Notes: generated by a model from the sequence alone, not told the origin. 64,000 nt of DNA from Nicotiana tabacum (GCF_000715075.1 NC_134096.1:122580643-122644642); one strand, 5' to 3'. Positions 1 to 11,215 are shown, counted from the first letter of the stretch. Translations and numbers: made by a program.

Positions 1-1017
1 AATAAATGTTGGTACTCCCCTAAAAGGGGGAAGATGGTGTGATATGGTATTAAGTCGGAGTTATGTGGTTAGGGTAACTATGGAATAGTAAAGGAAGAAT
101 GTGGTAGAAAGGTAAAATGAATGAGATTGAATTTATTCAGATCCTACGGATATGATATGACTTCAGAACATTATGTAAGCATGATGATGGGGAGAGGCAG
201 AAAGTGTTCTAATCACTAGATGCTATTGATAAACAAGTGTAAATGAACACTGGATACATAAGGAGCCAGTGTACGGGGTAAGTTAAGACAAAGGATATAA
301 CCCAAGAGATATTACGCAGAATATAGATATGAGAATGGACTAACGTGTAGTTAGTAGTTGATTCAGGAAGAGCCTAGCCATAACTAAACAAGATGATACA
401 ACCAAATCAGCAGGTTGTGTAAGATAAACATAGTGAAACCCAATATAAGGATTTCAGTCTCACAAATATGATGACATCGTAATCCTTGAGAAATGTTCAG
501 ATAGGAGTTGGGGTTGTTAAAGGTACCGTATAAGTCTTACGAAAATAAAAGAAAATGGTGCCACTGAGAAGACATTCAAAAATTTCAGTTCAGAATCAAC
601 CTTACGAGCACAAGGGCGCGGAGGTAAGTAATTAAGGATAATTATAGGCGAGTAAGAACATCAAAAAAAATTCTTTCGGGTATACGATGTAATAAGCTCG
701 CAACTTTACATGAGTCAAAGGGCCCCCCTAAGTCTACTAAGAAAGACTAGATAAGGAAATAAGGAAGAAGGCTTCAACTTAAGCATAGTGACATAAAGAA
801 GAAATGATCTTGTAACAACAGTCTCACAACAACATTGTATGCACTCCATAAGAAAGTGGCATCTATCGTGGCTAATGAACGGGAAAAAAATCAAAAGATG
901 ATATTTGAGATCATATGAGTTACAGAAAATTCCAGCTTTTGTGGGCAATGGGATAAGCCATGTATTCATGCAACAAGTGGCAGAACGACCATGAAAAGTA
1001 ATCACTTATGTTTAAAG
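1..1017. other. Unassigned, probably decayed retrotransposon sequence
   Basis: No coding region could be supported here; the open frames are short and lack recognisable motifs. The sequence ends abruptly at about 1018, where RNase H sequence of a gypsy element begins. It may be rearranged noncoding sequence of the same or another element, but this is only inferred from the neighbour. Confidence 0.3.
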
Positions 1018-2054
1018 ACAACTAAGAAAGCACGAGAAGAATTATCTGGCCCACAATTTAGAGTTAGGCGCGATGATTCATGCACTAAAGATGTGGATGC
1101 ACTATTTGTATGGCATTCATGTTGATATCTATATGGACCATAGTAGCCTTCAGTATATATTCAAGCAAACTGAATTGAATTTACGTTTGAGGCGATGGTT
1201 GGAGCTACTAAAAGACTGTGATGTTGATAGAGGTGCTCATTTTACAGCTAATTTATGGAGGTCCTTCCAAAAGGATTGGGGACTCAGGTAAGTCTTAGTA
1301 CAATATTTCATCCCCAGACAGACGGTCAGGCTGAACGTACTATTCAGACACTAGAGGATATGCTACGGGCTTGTGTGATGGACCTTAGGGTTAACTGGGA
1401 TGATCATCTTCCACTTATTGAGTTCGCAAATATAATAATAGTTATCATTCCAGCATTCAGATGGCTCCATACGAAGCACTTTACAGACGGATTTGTAGGT
1501 CACCTATCGGATGGTTCGAGGTTGGGGAAACTAAGTTAGTAAGACCAGAGTTGGTACAACAGATAGTTGAGAAGGTTAAGCTTATACGGGAAAAGCTATT
1601 AGCAGCTCAAAGTCGTTAGAAGTCCTATGCAGATAATAGACGACGAGACTTGGAGTTTCAGGTAGATGACTGGGTATTCCTAAAGGTATCACCGATTAAA
1701 GGCATTATGAGATTCAGTAAGAAAGGAAAGCTTAGCCCTCCGTACATTGGACCTTATAAGATCATACACAGAGTATGTCAGGTAGCATATGAGTTAGACT
1801 TGCCTTCCAAATTGGAGTTTGTACATCCAGCATTTCATGTGTCTATACTCCGTAGGTGTATTGGAGATCCCTCTAAAGTCATTCCAGTTGACGATGTTCA
1901 GGTTACAAAGCAGCTATCATATGAGGAATCCCATTGCTATACTAGATAGACAAATTCAGAGATTAAGAACTAAGGATGTAGCTTCGATAAAAGTACTTTG
2001 GATTAACAGTAATGTGGAGGAGATGACTTGGGAAGCTGAAGAATGTGAAGACTA
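1018..2054 (+). pseudogene. Ty3/gypsy chromovirus pol remnant: RNase H fragment fused to integrase C-half and chromodomain
   Basis: RNase H sequence runs from 1018 to about 1228 (RKHEKNYL-like start, then [36 protein letters not shown]). It jumps directly into integrase at about 1229 (GAHFTANLW, HPQTDGQAERTIQTLEDMLR), so the RNase H tail, zinc-binding domain and first part of the integrase core are missing. The GAR/SH3-like and chromodomain part lies at 1650-2054 (DWVFLKVSP, GKLSPPYIGPYKI, HPAFHVSILRR, then ILDRQIQRLRTK and VEEMTWEAEE). Several frameshifts and stops break it. The RNase H is nearly the same as the one at 16914-17205, so both belong to one Tekay/Del-like family. Family is confident; the lineage name is recalled, not computed. 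Confidence 0.85.
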
Positions 2055-2318
2055 GGTATCCTCACTTGTTTCCACTTCCGGAGGAGGATCAGACTGAGAC
2101 ATCACAACCTTTAGGTATGTATATGGTACTTGATTCTTATGTTAGTTATTGTTATTCGTCGTGTGAGGCCATTGGTGTTATTGATGATTGTGGCCCAGTG
2201 TGGCTTTGTATTATTGGGTTTGCTGTAAGACAGGTTAGTAGTAGTACCGTTACAGAGGAGACTCTACCAAAATTTCTATAGATTTCTTGGAGTTTAACAT
2301 TCGAGGACGAATATTTCT

Positions 2319-2330
2319 AAGAGGGGGAGA
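2319..2330 (+). other. Polypurine tract of the gypsy remnant
   Basis: A purine run, AAGAGGGGGAGA, lies directly before TGTTACAC at 2332. This is the usual place for plus-strand priming in an LTR retrotransposon and it marks the start of the 3' LTR. Confidence 0.7.
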
Positions 2331-2331
2331 T

Positions 2332-2880
2332 TGTTACACTTCCAAGGTGACGTAATGAATATGATACTCGTTAATATTGATTTAAATAAGTTTAAAGTCA
2401 TGATATGACTATATATGATATTTGGATATAATATATAAAGTTTTGGTAAAATCAGATTTAAGTTGCGGAAAAAGAACCGACTAAGGAGTTTCCTTGTAAC
2501 ATAGCTTTTTGAGAAATAAATTTCGTATGCTATATGAGGTCTTTTTGGGACATATTATATACCAAATTGAAGGTCTACGAGTCTATTTTTCAACGCATTA
2601 AACTGTTTGTTGATATGACGTTGGATAGTGAGATATCCACATTTTTGTGAGACTGCGCAAGCAGTTCGGTTGAGACCCACTTGAGACGACCTTCGACCTT
2701 ACGTTTTTTTTAAAGGTGTTTTAGACTCATTGCAGGTCATTTTTCACCCAAACTTCATCTAACAACTCTACAAAACCCTCCCTAGCATATCCCAAGATCT
2801 CAAGAACCAAACTCAAGGGAAATCAACTCAAATCATCATAAAAGGTGGTAAGGACTACAAGAGGATGCTTCTATGCTCCT
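2332..2880 (+). repeat. Truncated 3' LTR of the chromovirus remnant
   Basis: Starts with TG right after the polypurine tract. Its first ~300 bases align by eye with the 5' LTR at 11216 (shared blocks CCAAGGTGACGTAAT, TGATATTTGGATATAA, TTTTTGGGACATATTATATA, CCAAATTGAAGGT), so the two LTRs belong to one family. It breaks off at about 2880, where antisense gag sequence begins. The right boundary is uncertain by a few bases. Confidence 0.7.
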
Positions 2881-2996
2881 ACGGGCCCTTCCCATCAGCT
2901 GGAAAGTGGTAAAGTCCACCACGTGGGACTCCAATATCCTCATGTAGTGCAGTCTGTCCCTGCACCGATCAATAAAGTTCTGGGAGTCCTCATGTC
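2881..2996 (-). pseudogene. gag fragment of an older minus-strand gypsy element (distal piece)
   Basis: On the minus strand this reads as gag capsid sequence in several short pieces (FIDRCRD-like, MRILESHVVDFTTFQL, then GRARR). It continues the gag that starts at 10442 and was separated from it by the solo LTR at 2997-9978. It ends at a junction with the LTR remnant at about 2880. Shifts and stops are present. Confidence 0.65.
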
Positions 2997-3679
2997 TGTA
3001 ACGATCTAACCGGTCGTTTCGAGAGTTATACCCCCGTTTTCCCCATTTCTACTTCCTTTTGTGCTTTTCAGCTATATTATATTATATCGGGTTAGTTGGT
3101 TTGGGTCCGGAGTAGTTTCAGAGTGGGATTGAGACACTTAGTCTCTAAAGTAGAAGCTTAAGTTGGAAAAGTCAACTGGATGTTGACTTATATATAAACG
3201 ATCTCGTAATTTAATTTTGATGGTTCCATTAGCTTTGTTAGGTGATTTTGGATTTAGGAGCACGTCCAGAATATGATTTAGAGGTCCGTAGTAGAATTAG
3301 GCTTGAATTGGCGAAAGTTGAAAATTTGGCGATTTCGGTCGGCAGTGGAAAATTTGATATCGGAGTCGGGATGGATTTTCGGAAGTTAGAGTGGGTTCGT
3401 GGTGTCATTTTTGACGTGTGTGTAAAATCTGAGGTCATTCGGACGTGGTTTGGATAGCTTCGGCATCGATTGTAGAATTTGGAAGTTTAGAAGTTCTTAG
3501 GCTGGAATCCGAGGGTAATTTGGTATTTTGATGTTGTTTTGAGTATTTCTAAGTTTCAATTAAGTTCGTAGGTTGATATGTGACATGTTGGTATGTTTGG
3601 TTGAAGTCTCGAGGGGCTCGAGGTGATTCCGGGTGGTTAACGAATTGTTTGAAGTTGGAAAAATGCAGTTTAAGATGTT

Positions 3680-4005
3680 GCTACTGGCATTTCTGCACCT
3701 GCGGAGGGGGAGCTGCAGGTGCGAGGGCGCAGAAGCACTTGGAGAAGTCGTAGGTGCGAGAAAGGCTAAGGTGGGCTGAAAGCACAGGTGCGAGAAATCT
3801 ATCGCATCTGCGAGCCCGCAGATGCGAGACCTGGGGCGCAGATGCAGAAGGCAGGAGAATTATGCGCAGGTGCGCAAGCGCATGTGCGAAAGGTTGGCCG
3901 CAGATGCGGAACTTGGGATCTTGAGTGAGTTCCGCACCTGCGATGGAAATTCCGCAGGTGCGGCATCGCAAAAGCGGAAAAAGGGGGCCGCAGGTGCGAT
4001 ATTGC
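3680..4005. repeat. GC-rich cluster of CGCACCTGCGG-like palindromic words in the solo LTR
   Basis: Within AT-rich surroundings there is a cluster of near-palindromic words such as CACCTGCGG, CGCAGGTGCGG, GCAGATGCG and GCGCAGGTGCG in both orientations, spaced about 15-40 bases apart. The same kind of cluster is found in the minus-strand LTR at 35670-36000. It is dense in CG and CHG sites. Its function is unknown. Confidence 0.7.
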
Positions 4006-4825
4006 TGGGCAAAAAAGCTCCAGCTCGAGGTTTTGTCTTTCATTTTCGATTTTGGACTTAAGAAACTCGGGAGAGAGGTGATTTTTCGAAGGTTTTCAAG
4101 GAGCAACATTGGGGAAAGTGATTCTAACCCGTAATGATATAAATTTGGTGAATCTATGGCTTTGTTCATCATTTAATTAGTAGGATTTTTGAAGTGAAAT
4201 AAAGGGTTAGGGCTTGGGATTTTGGAGAGAGTAATTTAAGGATTTGAGGGAACAAATGATGTTGGATTTTGATAAATTTCGTATGTATGGACTCGTGAGT
4301 GAATGGGCTTTCAAGTTTTGTAACTTTTGTCGGATTTTGAGACATAGGTCCAGGGGCCGGGTTTGAGTTAATTTCGGGTTTTTGGTCTAGATTGGTAGTT
4401 TTTCTTGTGGAATTCATTCCTTTAGCATAAATTGATGGTATTGTACTGATTGTGAATAGATTCAGAGCATTTGGAGGCCGAATCGAGGGGCAATAGCATC
4501 GAGGAGTAGGGATTTGATCGGTTTGAGGTAAGTAACAATTTTAAATCTGGTTTTGAGGGTATGAAACCCGGAGTTTGGTATGATGTGACTATTTGGAGGT
4601 GGCACTCATGCCAGGTGATAGGCGTGTGGGTGTACGCTAGGGCTGGCAAGTGGGCCGGTCTCGGGCCTAAACGGGCCAAGTGGGCCGGTCCAAACGGTCC
4701 CAGGGCAGTCCCAAATTAAACGGGCCAAACGGGCCCGGGTCTAAACGGGCTTTTTGTATGGACCAGCCCGGGACCGGGACCGTTTGGTCCTGGGCTAAAC
4801 GGTCCCGGCCCGCGGGCTAAACGGG

Positions 4826-5200
4826 CTAAGTGGGCCCAACATATATATTTTTTTAAAAAAAAATTAAATAGATATTAGAGACAAAAGGATGTTAAAAAAA
4901 TATCTAAGGCAATGCTTTGTAAATTTTATTATAGAATTGTGACCTAAATTTTATTTAACATCCTAAATTTTAATAGTCAATATTTAATATCGAATATATA
5001 TAGTATATAAGATGTATCTAAGTGGGCCCAACATATTTTGAAAAAACAAAAAAAATTAAATAGATATTAGAGACAAAAGGATGTTAAAAAAAAATATCTA
5101 AGACAATGCTTTGTAAATTTTATTATAGAATTGTGACCTAAATTTTAATATTCAATATTTAATATCGAATATATATAGTATATAAGATGTATATATAGTA
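4826..5200. repeat. 192-bp tandem duplication in the hAT 3' noncoding region
   Basis: A unit starting CTAAGTGGGCCCAACATAT at 4826 is repeated from 5018. Both copies continue through TAAATAGATATTAGAGAC, GGATGTTAAAAAAA, GCTTTGTAAATTTTATTATA and GAATATATATAGTATATA. The second copy has small deletions. The subterminal GGGCCC word is therefore repeated internally. Confidence 0.85.
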
Positions 5201-5400
5201 TATCGATATAAGATGTATATATATATATAAGCTATATTCGATAAGCTATATATACATCTTATATACTATATAAGTATATAAGATGTATATATAGTATATC
5301 GATATAAGATGTATATATATATATAAAAGTTATATTCGATAAGCTATATATACAGCTTATATACTATATATAAGATGTATATATAGTATAGTATAGTATA
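5175..5400. repeat. AT-rich inverted and direct repeats (TATAAGATGTATATATAG family)
   Basis: Short words such as ATATAAGATGTATATATA and the opposite-strand form TATATATACATCTTATATA alternate, together with GATAAGCTATATATA. The stretch can fold on itself and probably arose by local expansion. It lies downstream of the transposase stop codon. Confidence 0.7.
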
Positions 5401-5648
5401 TATATTAGTCTAAAGACAAAAGGATGTTAAAAATAATATCTAAGTCTAAAGACAAAAATATTGTAAAGAGATATGCCTTGTAATTTTATTATAGCATTAA
5501 AAAATATGGCAATATCTTTCTTAGTCTTCATCCCCCTATGGAATGAGTACAACAAGGTGCTAATACCACCATTGAGAAGAAAAAGAAACTAATCAAGATG
5601 TGCCAAAATATAAGTTACATAATACATACTAATTTTTGTTCATACAAG

Positions 5649-8190
5649 TTACATGGTATCTCTTACAAACTTCATAAATCTATCAAGGTCCGGAGGAATT
5701 TTCGTTGGTGGTGGCGGAAAAGTAGCTTGGTCATCACCACTTCCGGGCGAAGCAACATCCTCCGCAAGTTCAGCTAGCATTTCTTCGTAAGCTTCGTCTT
5801 CATCTGGTTGTGATTCAACAAGTCCAAAATTTCTTCTTTCCGACAGGATCCAATCTCTGAAAAGTACTGATTTTTCCAAACTCTCCCTCATAGACGCTCT
5901 ATAATCACCGAGTTGAAGTCTTGCTTGACTGAAAGCGCTCTCTGATGCCACTGTTGAAGCTTGAATAGTTAAAATGTCTCGGGCCATCCTTGAAAGAACC
6001 GGAAAGTATTTTTCTTTGTCCTTCCACCATTCCAAAAGATTAAAGGAACCGTCGGGATTCACTTCCTCAATTCCCTGCGACAAATAAACTTCAAACTCAT
6101 TTAGTTGTGAAAAATCACTACTACTAGAACCTTGAGAACCCCTAAACCCCACCCAAGCACTAAGTGCTCTTACTCCCGCAGTTCTTTTAGATGATTGAGA
6201 ATCAGAAGAAGAATGAGTTGGAATATTTGGTCTAGCATGACTTAATGCAACTTGATAAGTATTAAAAATAGTTTGAGCATTTATTCTAATTGAGGCTATT
6301 GTTTCCGGAAGTTGAGACAATTCCTCATCTTTAAGTGCTAAACCATTATAAACAGTTTTATACCAAAAATGAGGACCTCCTAATTTCATACAAGGATTTA
6401 ACAAAGCAGAAACACCATAAATAGGGGGAATAGGGAAAAAATATTTTTTAAATTTTTTTCTCATAGAATCAATAGCAAGTTTATAAATTTCCCCACCCTC
6501 TGAAAAATGAACAAACAAATTTGCAAGTTCTACAATATAAACTAAACAGTTAGAAATAGTAGGATAATATTGCCCAGAAAATTCATTTGTAGCAATATAA
6601 AATTTTTCTAAAAATTCTACAAGTATTTTAACATTAGCCCAATCCCCATTTGTAAGGTGCTCATCATCATCACTTACATATGCATTAAATGTTGAGTTTA
6701 TGGGGTTTCTATATTCATATGCAACAACCAAACTTTCATACATGTAATTCCATCTAGTTGGACAAGGTTTAGGAACCTTTATTTCTCTTAGGCCAAATTC
6801 ATCGCATCTTTTAAAATATTCTCTAAGTCTACTTCTACGGTTTGAATAAAAAAGCCAGTTAAGAGCTATTTTAACCTTTTCAATTTCAATATTTAAAATT
6901 TTCATACCATCACCCACAATTAAATGGTAAATATGACAAATATATCTAACATGAAAAATATCACTAAATGTAGGATTTAGCATAGTGGTAAGCAAGGCTA
7001 TAGCATTTGTGTTACTAGTAGCATTATCCATTGAAATTGACATTATTTTATCACTAATGTAAAAATATCTACAAATATTTGTAACTGTGCTAGCAATAAA
7101 CTGCCCTGTGTGACGTGAATTAATTATTCTATAAGAAATAATGCACTTTTGCATTATCCAATCCTCATCAATCCAATGACTGGTAACAGTAAGGTAATCA
7201 CAGTCGTTACCACTTCTACCAATATCAATTGTAATAGCAACACGATAATTTATATGAGTAAATAAATAGCGCAAATATTGTTCATATTCATGTTTATATT
7301 TATAAATATCGCTCTTTACGGTTGTGCGAGGAAAACTTTTATAAATAGGATTAAAAAAATTTCTAATATAATGCACAAAGTTAGGATCAGAAGAAAAACT
7401 ATAGGATAAACACATAACAGTTACCATTTTTGTCAATTCTTCCCGATCTTTTTTTGGATCATAATATAAAATACCACCGGTAACAGTGTTAATTTCCGGT
7501 TGAAATTGATTTGAACCGGTACTAGGGTCAACCTGACTAGGAGTAGGTAGACTTTTCCCCTCGGCCAAAGCTTTCAGACAAAGATATCTCACTTTATCTT
7601 GAGGGTGTTTCATTATGTGTCTAGCCAAAGTTCCCGTCCCCCCCTCCTCCCCCCCTCCGCGATCCAAAATATTTAAAAACTAACTCCGTGCCACAAGTTT
7701 TACACTTAGCCTTATTTTCTGGAATTAGTTGAGTAAAAAATGGCCAAACGGGAGATGTTTCCGTCCGTTTGCTAGGTTGTCTAGAAAAAGTAGGGGTAGT
7801 AACAGGAGTATCAAATGGGGCATCATTTGGATTAGCAGGGTTACCACTAGTTGGGTTAACATCAGGAGCAGGACTAGTTGGTGTATCATCATCCGGTTGA
7901 GTTTCATCAAAATCTATTTCCTCGTCATCATTTTCATCAATAGTTGGATTAGAATAAAGAGCATTCATTAATTCATGGTCTAATTGTTCACCAAATCTAA
8001 TATTATGGCAAAATTGACTTTCAGTAAATTGTAATAAACTATTATTGTTATCAAGAATAGCAGGTGTATGACGTATATGGAGTTTGGTTCTGGGAGCCCG
8101 GGGCAGTGGGGGAGGAACAAATTGAGCACTACATTCGTCACTCTTGGATTTTTCCTTATTTTTACCAAAAAATTTTTTTAAGGAAGCCAT
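5649..8190 (-). CDS. hAT transposase (zf-BED / RICESLEEPER-like), one frameshift
   Basis: This is the enzyme that excises and reinserts the surrounding hAT element. Reading starts at 8190 (MASLKKFFG). A low-complexity acidic, Pro/Thr-rich part is followed by a BED finger: VWPFFTQ, then CKTCG, then after the frame change RHIMKH supplies the two histidines. The RNase H-like core shows IDIGRS (first Asp; the usual Trp is Gly), SMDNATSN (second Asp) and PTRWNYMYE. The C-terminal dimerisation domain has LLEWWKDKEKYFPVLSRMAR and TVASESAFS with the catalytic Glu. Full length would be about 840 residues, normal for the family. The frame changes once, in a G-rich run at 7637-7660 inside the BED finger. 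The downstream 672-codon frame has no stop. Function is confident; activity of this copy is doubtful. Confidence 0.9.
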
Positions 8191-8449
8191 CTTAATTAAT
8201 AAAGTAATAGAAAATAAATAAACACAAACAAAATTATAATATTAAAACTTAAGAGTTGGAACGAGTTTACCGAATTGACGAACAACTTATTGGAAATTGA
8301 TTATCGTTGAAGACTTCAATTCACCAACTTCACAATTGTTTCACAAATTGTAACAATAAAGTAAGCAATAGTAGCAATTATAGAAGAAAATTAGAGAGAG
8401 ATTGTGATAGATTGATGATTTTGTAAGAAAAAATAAAAGAATGATGGGG

Positions 8450-8457
8450 TATTTATA
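8450..8457 (-). promoter_or_regulatory. TATA box candidate of the hAT transposase
   Basis: TATAAATA on the minus strand, about 260 bases upstream of the transposase ATG and inside the element. The position suits a plant promoter with a 5' leader. There is no experimental support. Confidence 0.45.
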
Positions 8458-9078
8458 GTTGAAAATAGGAAAAAAGTGTAATTATAAAAAGTTTGGGATT
8501 AAAACAAAGTTAGGGGGGGTTAAATGACTATTTTTGACAATTGGGACCGTTTGGCCCGCTAAGGGACCGGGCCGATCCCGTGCCCTGGCGGGCTAAACGG
8601 TCTCGGGCCTGACGGGCCCAAATCATAGGACCGGCCCACGAGACCGGCCCATGCCCGCTAAAACCGGGCCAAACGGTCCTGGCCCGTTTAGAACGTTTAG
8701 CCCGTTTGGCCAGCGGTCCCGGGCCTGGACCGGCCCACTTGCCACCCTTAGTGTACACCGTGAGGGATTGAGACTTGGTCTGTCCCGGGAGACTGTGAAG
8801 TCTAATAGCCTTTAATTGTGTTTATATGCATTCCTCTCTACTAGAACTTGACTGTTTTCATGTTAGAAATCATGCTTGGGCTATATTCCTTCTCATGGTA
8901 GTTATACTTAGTCATAGTGATTCCTGTACATGTTTACCTCAGTCTCTGTTATTTGTTTTCCCTAATGACATACTGTAACACTTTGATTTGGGTTGTTTTC
9001 CCTTTCTTTATTGAGAGCTGTGAGACTAGAGAGGTTCATGACTGAGTAAGGCCTAGGGCCTGGTTGTGAGGTATTTTT

Positions 9079-9210
9079 ATATGGCACGTGAGTTGTCCGT
9101 GCGGATCCTTATGTTTATACTATGGCACGTGAGTTGTCCGTGCGGATCCAGATATGATATAATAGCACGTGAGTTGTCAGTGCAATAACGTGAGTTGTCC
9201 GTGCGAATTA
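9079..9210. repeat. Tandem GCACGTGAGTTGTCCGTGCGG repeats in the solo LTR
   Basis: Four units, at about 9084, 9125, 9164 and 9186, share CACGTGAGTTGTC(C/A)GTGC; the last is shortened. Each unit is an imperfect palindrome (GCACG...CGTGC), and three contain the G-box core CACGTG. Spacing is about 20-41 bases. Confidence 0.85.
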
Positions 9211-9978
9211 GCGCTTGGGCTGTAGGAGCCCCTCATAAGTCTGAACACCCCCAGTGAGCGTAGGTATCTATTTAGAGTGTGTATTGAGGGTTGAGAGCCG
9301 AGAGTGCGAGCTGTTGAGATGGGTTGAGTGACTGCTGCCTTGAGAGGTTGTACTTGCTTTTATTTATTATTGCACTTAGTTGTTATCTGTTGCTGTTGTG
9401 AAATTCCTAGAAGATTCATATATGTTTTACATGAGCGCAAACTGATTTGACTTATACCACAGGATTTGAAAGCATGTTCACTTTTTACTGAAAACTTTTA
9501 AAATGAACCGTACTGTATAGCTCGTCACTGCTTCTCAGTTCCTTATTTATTTCTGGTACTTGCTGAGGTGGTTGTATTCATGCTACACCTTGCACTTCAT
9601 GTGCAGATCCAGGTGTTTTTTATCATGGAGATCGTTGAGTTCGGGCACGATCGAGTACCGGAGACTACGGGGTAGCTGGCGGCGTCCGCAGGACCTTGTC
9701 TCTCCTTCTATATTTCTTTCTGTTTTATATTGATACTTAGACACTGGTTGTATTAGTTTGGTTATCTAGATGCTCATGACTTAATGACACCCCGATGTCG
9801 GGCTACATTTCCGTACTTATGTTTTTATTTGGGTTTTACCTCGTATTTATGAAAAGCTCCGGATATTTTAAATGTCTTAATTCACTTATGTTAAATTTTG
9901 AAAAGAGTTTTGGAAAAGTCGGCTTGCCTAGTACCACAATAGACACCATCACAACGGGTTTGGTTTTGGGTCGTGACA

Positions 9979-10442
9979 ATATCGCTCACCTCCAAAGACA
10001 GGAGGATGTAGCCTGGTCCATCTGTTCAATAGCTTCTGCGGCTCGCCGGCCACACCTGGTTTGGGCTCAGGTATGGCTGCTGCAACTGGATGGGCTCCGC
10101 CCACGGGTAGTGCGCCCGGGGTCTGATATACAGCAGTTGCATGCCCTGGAGCATGAGCGGTAGGGGTCTGCGCCCCCCTTCCAACTAAGATGTGGCTGGG
10201 TCTCCTAGAAATAAACCAGACTGAGTCATAGAATTCATGAACCGTAGCATACGGCCCATGACCTTCTGGAATCCCGGCACAGACATGAAATACATTGGGG
10301 CTGGCTCTGCTGCAGGCACCTCGTCTTGCTCCTCAATAATAGGATCCTCTACTAGATCCACTAGCGGCATAACTGGGGCAATTCTAGGACGTCCCCGTCC
10401 TCTACCACGTCTGGATCCATCCATCGGCCTCTGCCTCGGCAT
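9979..10442 (-). pseudogene. gag N-terminal part of the older minus-strand gypsy element
   Basis: Reading begins at 10442 with MPRQRPMDGSRRGRGRGRPR, a basic Arg/Gly-rich N-terminus usual for plant gypsy gag. VMPLVDLVEDP and VPGFQKVMGRMLRFMN follow. It stops at 10185, but related gag sequence goes on in other frames to 9979, where the solo LTR interrupts it; the rest is at 2881-2996. The PBS and LTR of the same element lie behind it at 10681-11215. It is degraded by frameshifts and stops. Confidence 0.75.
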
Positions 10443-10680
10443 CTAACAACAGGGGGGAAAACTCCTCCATGATCGGGTACATCTGCAGCGCGCGTTCTCA
10501 CCATCTGTGAGAGAATAAGATAAATATACTTAGCACAACATCAACTACACGATAGAAAATGAAAAAGAGTAGTTTCCTAACACCCTATAGTCTCTGGAAG
10601 ATAAGTACGGACGTCTCCGCACCGATCCGCAAGACTCTATTACGCCTACTCATAACTTGTCAGGCCTACGTGAACCTAGT

Positions 10681-10692
10681 GCTTTGATACTA
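10681..10692 (-). other. Primer binding site of the minus-strand element (degenerate)
   Basis: On the minus strand TAGTATCAAAGC differs at two positions from TGGTATCAGAGC, the complement of the 3' end of plant initiator tRNA-Met. It lies next to an LTR end (GTGACA on the minus strand at 10701-10696) and upstream of the gag start at 10442. Confidence 0.6.
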
Positions 10693-10695
10693 TGT

Positions 10696-11215
10696 TGTCA
10701 CAATCCAATTTCACCTTTAGATCGGGTGTGCGCGCCAGTATGACTGCCAGATGCACCTGCCTCAGATCCTGCACGATTAGTGTATAAGTGTAGCATGAGT
10801 ACATAAATAACATGTACCCAGTAAGTATCCAGTCTAACCTCGAAGAAGTAGTGATGAGGGGTCGACGTCGACATTTACTATGAGCTAACAATAAAATACA
10901 TAAATGCTAAACATGCATAGAGTATGTGAATAATAATATTAACACAATGGCATCGGTGATTAGATGATTCTTTAACTAATAGTAAATTCCAAAAGTCTTT
11001 CACTAACATTGTACTAATTCCAAATAAATTCCGATCAAGTAAATAAATTATAACCTCTCAATTCATCAAATAATATCATGTGTATTCGTGCTTCAAGCAT
11101 TAACACACACGAATAATGTGTACACTGCCGAGGTTCGAGCGGCACGAACCATAGATGCATCTATTATACTGCTGAGGCGTTCGACCCACTCCACAAGAAG
11201 AGAGATGTTATACCA
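10696..11215 (-). repeat. Truncated 5' LTR of the minus-strand gypsy element
   Basis: The LTR end adjacent to the PBS reads GTGACA on the minus strand. The sequence runs to about 11215, where the next element (TGTGCGTCCCAAGGTGACG) begins. The outer part of this LTR is missing. No coding sequence was seen. Confidence 0.6.

Larger units (their letters stand above)
4638..8750 (-). mobile_element. hAT-superfamily DNA transposon, 4.1 kb, nearly intact
   Basis: The ends are inverted: TAGGGCTGGCAAGTGGGCCGG at the left and, read inward on the other strand, TAAGGGTGGCAAGTGGGCCGG at the right. They are flanked by an 8-bp target duplication, GTGTACGC (4630-4637) and GTGTACAC (8751-8758), one mismatch, the length typical of hAT. 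Both subterminal ~150 bases are full of GGGCC/CGGGC words. One gene, a BED-finger hAT transposase, is encoded on the minus strand. The element sits in a solo LTR. Confidence 0.93.
2997..9978 (+). mobile_element. Solo LTR (Tekay-type), interrupted by a hAT transposon
   Basis: Begins TGTAACGATC at 2997 and ends GGGTCGTGACA at 9978. It is flanked by ATGTC (2992-2996) and ATATC (9979-9983), a 5-bp target duplication with one mismatch. No PBS, gag or pol belongs to it. Without the hAT (4638-8750) and one copy of its target duplication, the LTR is about 2.86 kb, which is long but plausible for this lineage. A solo LTR is the usual product of LTR-LTR recombination. It sits inside the minus-strand gag, whose two halves lie on either side. 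Confidence 0.85.

Noticed and set aside
3238..3457. Frames on both strands in the solo LTR
   Set aside because: They lie in LTR sequence that recurs, diverged, in other LTRs here (25360-25580, 36240-36480); shadows of noncoding repeat.
7637..7660. Programmed frameshift between the two hAT transposase frames
   Set aside because: No slippery heptamer with a clear downstream structure was seen, and the shift falls within the BED finger. An indel in a G-run is simpler.
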